Assembly (NCBI GenBank): GCA_046154545.1
Contig: JBJXGC010000079.1
Location: forward strand, 1 to 17,155
DNA: 17,155 nucleotides
Origin: JBJXGC01 sp046154545
GTDB lineage: Bacteria; Chloroflexota; Dehalococcoidia; Tepidiformales; Tepidiformaceae
Direction: 5' to 3'
Shown: piece after piece, positions 12,732 through 17,155 of the stretch
Layout: the number at the start of each line of letters is the position of its first letter
Position numbering within the stretch: position 1 is the stretch's first letter
Translations under genes and position numbers: made by a program
Notes under the pieces: model-generated
What the model was told of the DNA's origin: nothing
Database searches by the model: none
Seen by the model: only the letters and a program-made list of their open reading frames with translations

Positions 12732-15476
12732 ATGTCCCTAACGCTCACCGTCATCCACGAGGGCGCGAGCCAGGATTACGTCGTCGATGGCCTCGTCTCG
12801 TTGGGCCGGTCGGGTGACAACCACATCGTCCTCGAAGCGGCCGCGGTGTCGCGCCACCACGCCTCCATCAAAATAGACGGGAGCCGTGTTGAGTTCACCG
12901 ATCTGGGGAGCGCAAACGGTTCCCGGGTACGCGGAGTCGAGGCCGAGCCCCGCGTCCCGGTGGCGGCCGCCGTTGGCGACGAGATCAACGTCGGGCCATT
13001 CAGTATCGTCGTCGGTGGAGCGGAGCAGGCGACGGTGGTCCACTCCGCGCCGAACCGTGAGGTTGGCGGCGCAACCGTGGTCGCCGGGAGCGAGACGGCG
13101 ATCCTCGCCAGCATCCCGCGGATCACGGTCCAGACCCCGGTTGGCAGCCGCGACGTCATCCTCGACAAAGCCGAGATAACCGTCGGCCGCGAGCGGACCA
13201 ACGACATCGTCATCGAGCAGGACGTCGTTTCGCGCCGGCACCTCGTCCTTCGCCGGACACCGGGCGGCTACGTCGCCGAAGACCTCGGCACCACGAACGG
13301 CTTCAGCGTCCACCGTGAGCGCAAACAGCAGCATCTCCTGGCCGACGGCGACGTGCTCGATATCGCCGGCGTCGTCTCCCTGCTCTACCAGCAGGCGCCG
13401 CAGGAGTCCCCGGACACCGTGGAGACCGCGCTCAACCTGAAGGGACGCAAAGAGTTCACGATCGGCCGTTCGCAACGGTGCGACATCCCCCTCGACCACC
13501 CGGCCGTCTCGCTGCTGCACGCGCGGATCACGAACGCCGACACCTCGCCGGTCATCGAGGACCTCGGCTCCACGAACGGCACCTTCGTCAACGGGCAGCG
13601 CATCCGGCCGGGCGACCCGTACCACCTGAGCCCCGGCGATGTCATCCGCATGGGCCCGATCAGGTTCACCCTGGGCGAGCAGGGCCTGGACCAGCGCGAC
13701 GAGTCGCGCGACATCGCGCTCACCGCCGTCCACCTCAATCAGAAGGTGAGTTCGAGCCTCAATCTCCTCAAAGACCTCTCGTTCGCCATCCTGCCGCACG
13801 AGTTCGTGGCCGTGGTCGGCGTCAGTGGGGCCGGTAAATCGACGCTGCTCGGGGCGTTGAGTGGCCTGAAGCCCGCGAGCGACGGTCAGGTCCTCCTCAA
13901 CGGCAGCTCCCTCTACACCAACTTCCATGCTTTCCGGACGACCCTCGGCTACGTCCCCCAGGACGACATCCTCCACCGCGAGCTGCCAGTCGGCCGGGCA
14001 CTGAACTACGCCGCCGAGCTGCGCCTGCCCGATGATACGGCGGCGGCCGAACGCCGGGAACGCGTCGCCACGGTGATCAGCACCCTCGGTCTGCAGGAGC
14101 GCCGGGACACTGCCGTCGGCAAGCTCAGCGGTGGTCAGCGGAAGCGGGTCTCGATCGGCGCCGAGCTCCTTACCCAGCCCGGCCTCTTCTTCCTCGACGA
14201 GGCGACCTCCGGCCTCGACCCGGGGACCGAGAGCCAGCTCATGCGGCTTCTCAGGCGGCTGGCGGACGAAGGACACACGATCCTCCTCATCACCCACGCC
14301 ACGAAAAACGTGATGCTTTGTGACCAGGTCCTCTTCCTCGCGAAAGGTGGCCATCTCGCCTACTACGGGCCGCCCGACCAGGCCTTGAAGTACTTCGAGG
14401 TCGACGACTTCGACGGCATCTACGAGAAGCTCGAAGACACGCGGTCTCCCGAAGAGTGGGCCGGGATGTACAAGCGCTCACCGCTGTACACGGAGTTCAT
14501 CGGCAACCGCCTGGCTGCCCAGGGACACCAACTCGACGGGTCCGCGCCCGCCGCCCCGCCGACGCCCCCCCGCCCCGTTCAGCGGGCCCGCGACTCGTCC
14601 GCGCTCCGTCAGCTCGGCATCCTGGCACGGCGCTACTTCGACATCATCCGCAGGGACCGGGTGAACTTCGCCATCCTCTTCCTCCTCGCACCGGCCATCG
14701 GCGCCCTCGACTTCGTGCTCTGGAAGCGAAACACCCTGAGCTTCCAGTCGGGCGACGGGAACCAGGCGCTGATCATGATGTTCCTGGCGGCGCTCTTCCC
14801 CTTCCTTGTGGGGGCTCTCAGTTCTGTGCGGGAGATCGTCAAGGAGTCGGCGATCTACCTGCGGGAGCGAGCCGTCTCGCTCCAGATCTGGCCGTACATC
14901 TTTTCGAAGGCGTCAGTCGCATTGATGTTCGCGCTCTTCCACGGTGCAGCCTTCGTCTTGCTCAAGCTCGCGGCCGTCGAGTTCCCCAACGGCGAGCTCA
15001 TCAACTACGTCCAGATGTACGTAACGGTCGTCCTCGCCGTGATGTCCGGTGTGATGTGGGCGCTCGTCATCTCCGCCCTCACCTCCCGCGAGGAGCAGGC
15101 GATGATGCTCGCGATCGGCATCATCGTCATCCAGGTCGTCTTCTCCGGCGGGATCGTGCCGCTCGGCGACCTCGGCCCGCCCGGGACGGTTCTCGGGGCC
15201 ATCACGAGTACGAACTGGGCGTTTAAGGCGCTCACCGCCGCGGGCGGCCTCAGCCTTGACGGTTGTGCCCCGGGCAACTTCACCAACTGCACCCTGCCCG
15301 GCTTCGGCGGCTTCAAGAACGACGACCAGCGCGAGCTCTCCTTCAACGGCCTCAACAAGAGTTACAGCGATGTCTTCGACGCCGACATCCTCGTCTGCTG
15401 GGGCGCGATGCTGGCGATCATCGCTGTGCTCGGACTCGTCCTCTTCTTCCTCCAGAAGCGCAAAGACACGCTCTGA
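12732..15476 (+). CDS. Triple-FHA-domain ABC transporter, ATPase and permease fused (Rv1747-like)
   Basis: A 914-residue half-transporter. Three FHA domains, which bind phosphothreonine, come first: FHA1 (about 1-95; GRS 25-27, SRHH 40-43), FHA2 (130-222; GRE 152-154, SRRH 167-170, TTNG 187-190) and FHA3 (238-316; GRS 245-247, LLH 261-263, STNG 280-283). The ABCG-type ATPase (about 325-555) has Walker A GVSGAGKST (363-371), Q-loop PQDD (409-412), signature LSGGQ (465-469), Walker B LFFLDE (485-490) and H522. After a Pro-rich linker, an ABC-2 permease has about six membrane segments (647-664, 679-698, 722-745, 757-783, 789-810, 885-907). Mycobacterial Rv1747 has two FHA domains and is controlled by a Ser/Thr kinase. 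No kinase is present here, and the cargo is unknown. GGGAG lies eleven bases before the ATG. Confidence 0.94.
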   Translation: MSLTLTVIHEGASQDYVVDGLVSLGRSGDNHIVLEAAAVSRHHASIKIDGSRVEFTDLGSANGSRVRGVEAEPRVPVAAAVGDEINVGPFSIVVGGAEQATVVHSAPNREVGGATVVAGSETAILASIPRITVQTPVGSRDVILDKAEITVGRERTNDIVIEQDVVSRRHLVLRRTPGGYVAEDLGTTNGFSVHRERKQQHLLADGDVLDIAGVVSLLYQQAPQESPDTVETALNLKGRKEFTIGRSQRCDIPLDHPAVSLLHARITNADTSPVIEDLGSTNGTFVNGQRIRPGDPYHLSPGDVIRMGPIRFTLGEQGLDQRDESRDIALTAVHLNQKVSSSLNLLKDLSFAILPHEFVAVVGVSGAGKSTLLGALSGLKPASDGQVLLNGSSLYTNFHAFRTTLGYVPQDDILHRELPVGRALNYAAELRLPDDTAAAERRERVATVISTLGLQERRDTAVGKLSGGQRKRVSIGAELLTQPGLFFLDEATSGLDPGTESQLMRLLRRLADEGHTILLITHATKNVMLCDQVLFLAKGGHLAYYGPPDQALKYFEVDDFDGIYEKLEDTRSPEEWAGMYKRSPLYTEFIGNRLAAQGHQLDGSAPAAPPTPPRPVQRARDSSALRQLGILARRYFDIIRRDRVNFAILFLLAPAIGALDFVLWKRNTLSFQSGDGNQALIMMFLAALFPFLVGALSSVREIVKESAIYLRERAVSLQIWPYIFSKASVALMFALFHGAAFVLLKLAAVEFPNGELINYVQMYVTVVLAVMSGVMWALVISALTSREEQAMMLAIGIIVIQVVFSGGIVPLGDLGPPGTVLGAITSTNWAFKALTAAGGLSLDGCAPGNFTNCTLPGFGGFKNDDQRELSFNGLNKSYSDVFDADILVCWGAMLAIIAVLGLVLFFLQKRKDTL

Positions 15477-15518
15477 CGGGCGCTGGCCTTTGGATCGGCC
15501 TTGCCGCACCATGCTCAG

Positions 15519-16250
15519 GTGACACATGCGATCGTGCTCCTCTCCGGCGGGCTGGACTCGACAACGGTCGCCGCCCACGCCCTGAAGCAGGGCGAGGCCG
15601 TCCGCGCCCTCTGCATCAAGTACGGGCAGATCCATGTCCGCGAGGTTGAGTCGGCCCGCGCCGTGGCGGACCGGCTTGCTATCCCGATCGATGTCGTCGA
15701 TGCCAGCTTCTACCGAGAACTCGCCTGGAACTCATCGCTCGTGGCCGGTGGGGCCGGGGATATTCCCCACGATAGGGACGCGTCCGCAATGGCTGCGGAC
15801 ATCCCATCGACCTACGTCCCCCTCCGCAACACCTTCTTTGTCACGCTTGCTGCCGCTGTCCTGGAAAGCTGGATGCTCGCGCTCATCGAGAAGGACGGCA
15901 TCGATCCTTCGAGCTTGCGGCCGGCCATCTACGTTGGCGCCAACGCCATCGACTATTCCGGCTACCCCGACTGCCGGCCCGAGTTCTATGAGGCGATCGT
16001 TGAGGTCATCCGGCTGGGTTCGAAGCTCGGCTCGCATTATGGCGTCACAGCGCGCATCGCTGCGCCCATCATTCGCATGTCGAAGGCCGACATCGTCCGC
16101 TACGCCGTCGAGTTAGGGGCGCCGCTCGAACTCACCTGGAGCTGTTACGCCGGCGCGGCGCAGCCCTGCGCCTCGTGTGATTCATGCCTGCTTCGAGCGG
16201 CCGGCTTCGCCGAGGCGGGTGTCGCCGACCCAGCGCTGGCGATGGCCTGA
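15519..16250 (+). CDS. queC: 7-cyano-7-deazaguanine (preQ0) synthase
   Basis: A 243-residue ATP-dependent enzyme that turns 7-carboxy-7-deazaguanine and ammonia into preQ0, precursor of queuosine in tRNA and of deazapurine DNA marks. It has the PP-loop SGGLDS (9-14), GANAIDYSGYPDCRPEFYEA (140-159), and four zinc cysteines C209, C217, C220, C223 at the C-terminus. Compared with the common form it carries about a dozen extra residues near 118-134 (ALIEKDGIDPSSLRP) and has VPLRN where VPGRN is usual. I choose GTG 15519 because MTHAIVLLSGG matches the family's start; a TTG at 15501 would add six residues. Neither has a strong ribosome binding site. queE follows after one base, so they form an operon, perhaps read through from the transporter 42 bases upstream. 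Confidence 0.93.
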   Translation: MTHAIVLLSGGLDSTTVAAHALKQGEAVRALCIKYGQIHVREVESARAVADRLAIPIDVVDASFYRELAWNSSLVAGGAGDIPHDRDASAMAADIPSTYVPLRNTFFVTLAAAVLESWMLALIEKDGIDPSSLRPAIYVGANAIDYSGYPDCRPEFYEAIVEVIRLGSKLGSHYGVTARIAAPIIRMSKADIVRYAVELGAPLELTWSCYAGAAQPCASCDSCLLRAAGFAEAGVADPALAMA

Positions 16251-16251
16251 G

Positions 16252-16965
16252 ATGGACGCTCCGCTTCTACTCTCACGGATGCCGGACGGACGGCCCGAGG
16301 TGTTCGCCTCCGTTCAGGGCGAAGGAGCGTCGGTGGGCGTGCCCAGCACCTTCGTCCGGCTGGCGACCTGCAACCTGCGCTGCTCCTGGTGCGACACCGC
16401 CTATACGTGGGACTGGGACCGTTTCGACCGTGCCGAACAGGTGCTGCAGGCGCCCTGGGAATCCGCACTGGAGGCGGTGCTGGCGCTCCCGCCGCGGAAC
16501 GTCGTGATCACCGGTGGTGAGCCCCTGCTCCAGCGGCGCCAACTGGTCCCCCTCGTTGTGGCCCTGCGAGGACGGGGATTCCGCATCGAAGTCGAGACGA
16601 ACGGCACCATCGCGCCCGCCGAACTCGGCCCGTTGGTGGACCAGTGGAACGTCTCACCGAAGCTCGCGTCTGCAGGGAACGAAGGCCTCCAGACCATCCG
16701 CGTGGACGTCCTGAAGGCCTTCGCCGCCCATTCCAACAGCTACCTGAAAGTGGTCGTGGTCGGACCGGATGATGTGACGGCGGCGGGCGGCCTCGCGGTC
16801 GCGGCCGGGTTTGCCCGGGACCGCGTCATCCTCATGCCCGAAGGCCGCACCGCGGCCGAGATCGCCGAGCGAAGCCGCTGGTTGGCGGCAGCCTGCACGG
16901 AGGCAGGTTTCCGCTTCAGCAGCCGCCTCCACATCCTCATCTGGGGCGACGAGCGGGGCGTGTAG
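16252..16965 (+). CDS. queE: 7-carboxy-7-deazaguanine synthase (radical SAM)
   Basis: A 237-residue radical-SAM enzyme that converts 6-carboxytetrahydropterin to 7-carboxy-7-deazaguanine, the substrate of QueC. The cluster motif is C40-x3-C44-x2-C47 (CNLRCSWCDTAYTW), followed by the SAM-binding VVITGGEPLLQ (84-94) and VETNGTI (near 117). SVQGEGASVGVPSTFVRLA (20-38) before the cluster is characteristic of QueE. The ATG at 16252 is one base after the queC stop; the frame is open further upstream but would overlap queC. queD and folE, needed for the earlier steps, and queF or tgt, needed afterwards, are not in the window. Confidence 0.94.
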   Translation: MDAPLLLSRMPDGRPEVFASVQGEGASVGVPSTFVRLATCNLRCSWCDTAYTWDWDRFDRAEQVLQAPWESALEAVLALPPRNVVITGGEPLLQRRQLVPLVVALRGRGFRIEVETNGTIAPAELGPLVDQWNVSPKLASAGNEGLQTIRVDVLKAFAAHSNSYLKVVVVGPDDVTAAGGLAVAAGFARDRVILMPEGRTAAEIAERSRWLAAACTEAGFRFSSRLHILIWGDERGV

Positions 16966-17155
16966 CGGTCTCGAGGCGCTCAGATATACACGTGATCTAT
17001 CGTGTTGCTCACGTCTATAGCGTAATGTGGCGTATTTGATAGACCGAGTCGATGGCTTGTGGGCCATGGCATACGTCTGGGGCCTCTTGTGGGTGACGGC
17101 GCGGCGGATCAGACTACGCCCCAGCACCCGGGCTTCGGCAAAAGCCGTGCAGGCA
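16966..17155. other. Post-queE region with short inverted repeats
   Basis: This 190-base end of the window is richer in A/T than the rest, at least to about 17050. ACACG (16987-16991) pairs with CGTGT (17000-17004) across an eight-base loop, and CGGTCT (16967-16972) pairs with AGACCG (17041-17046) across a longer distance. I recognise no tRNA, terminator with a U-tract, or known RNA family. An open frame from ATG 17066 reads MAYVWGLLWVTARRIRLR to the edge. It could be the start of a membrane-anchored protein but has no ribosome binding site and is too short to call. Confidence 0.3.

Noticed and set aside
12738..14354. Minus-strand frame antisense to the FHA-ABC transporter
   Set aside because: Low-complexity charged translation caused by codon bias of the real gene.
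17120..17155. Possible tRNA or terminator stem (GGCTT...AAGCC) at the right edge
   Set aside because: The stem is five pairs with no T-run, and the surrounding bases do not fold into a cloverleaf; no T-loop or anticodon arm is recognisable.
1..17155. Transposase, integrase, CRISPR array or restriction-modification locus
   Set aside because: No such gene or regularly spaced repeat was found; the Uma2, BrnT and PBECR-like genes are isolated accessory genes and do not form one defence island.

Overview
This is a GC-rich bacterial chromosome segment with compact, overlapping genes and several GTG/TTG starts. A fused two-domain FO synthase (FbiC type) points to an F420-making lineage. Fused FbiC is classic in Actinobacteria and also occurs in Chloroflexota. 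The company it keeps here (a long NorD-like VWA protein with NorQ, a DUF6285 pair, Uma2, a four-helix-bundle cassette) makes me lean to Chloroflexota, with moderate confidence. I see no rRNA, tRNA, CRISPR array, transposase or phage structural gene, and no gene-free stretch above 300 bases.

Minus-strand block (1-6414, transcribed right to left): coaE (TTG start, behind a recognisable promoter) runs by a TAATG overlap into a NorQ/CbbQ-type MoxR AAA+ ATPase. A four-helix-bundle ORF bracketed by heptamer repeats in inverted orientation follows. It overlaps the start of a YfcE-like metallophosphoesterase by ATGA. Next is a 1078-residue NorD/CbbO-like protein with a C-terminal VWA domain, the expected partner of the ATPase. 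The block ends with two small overlapping genes: a PBECR/barnase-like protein and a DUF2283 protein cut by the window edge. NorQ/NorD pairs remodel or metallate target enzymes, but no obvious client (NO reductase, RuBisCO, CO dehydrogenase) lies in this window.

Middle (6509-11097): a Uma2-family nuclease-like gene on plus converges with an HxlR regulator on minus. The HxlR gene is divergent from fbiC and shares its intergenic region, so it is a candidate local regulator of F420 precursor synthesis. fbiC is coupled by stop/start overlap to a GNAT acetyltransferase. A BrnT-type toxin and its small antitoxin, with overlapping reading frames, follow.

Right part (11235-16965, plus): an APH-fold phosphotransferase is coupled (TGATG) to a DUF6285 protein. 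Then comes a 914-residue transporter fusing three FHA domains, an ABC ATPase and a six-segment ABC-2 membrane domain. It resembles the mycobacterial Rv1747 type but has one extra FHA domain. queC and queE, one base apart, give two steps of the 7-deazaguanine (preQ0) pathway. The last 190 bases are less GC-rich and hold short inverted repeats and only a doubtful ORF start.

The most unusual items are the inverted-repeat-bracketed four-helix-bundle cassette inside the NorQ/NorD operon, the repeat-rich NorD-like protein with an HEXXH motif, the triple-FHA transporter, and the small overlapping PBECR/DUF2283 pair. All family assignments come from reading motifs; no database search was run.
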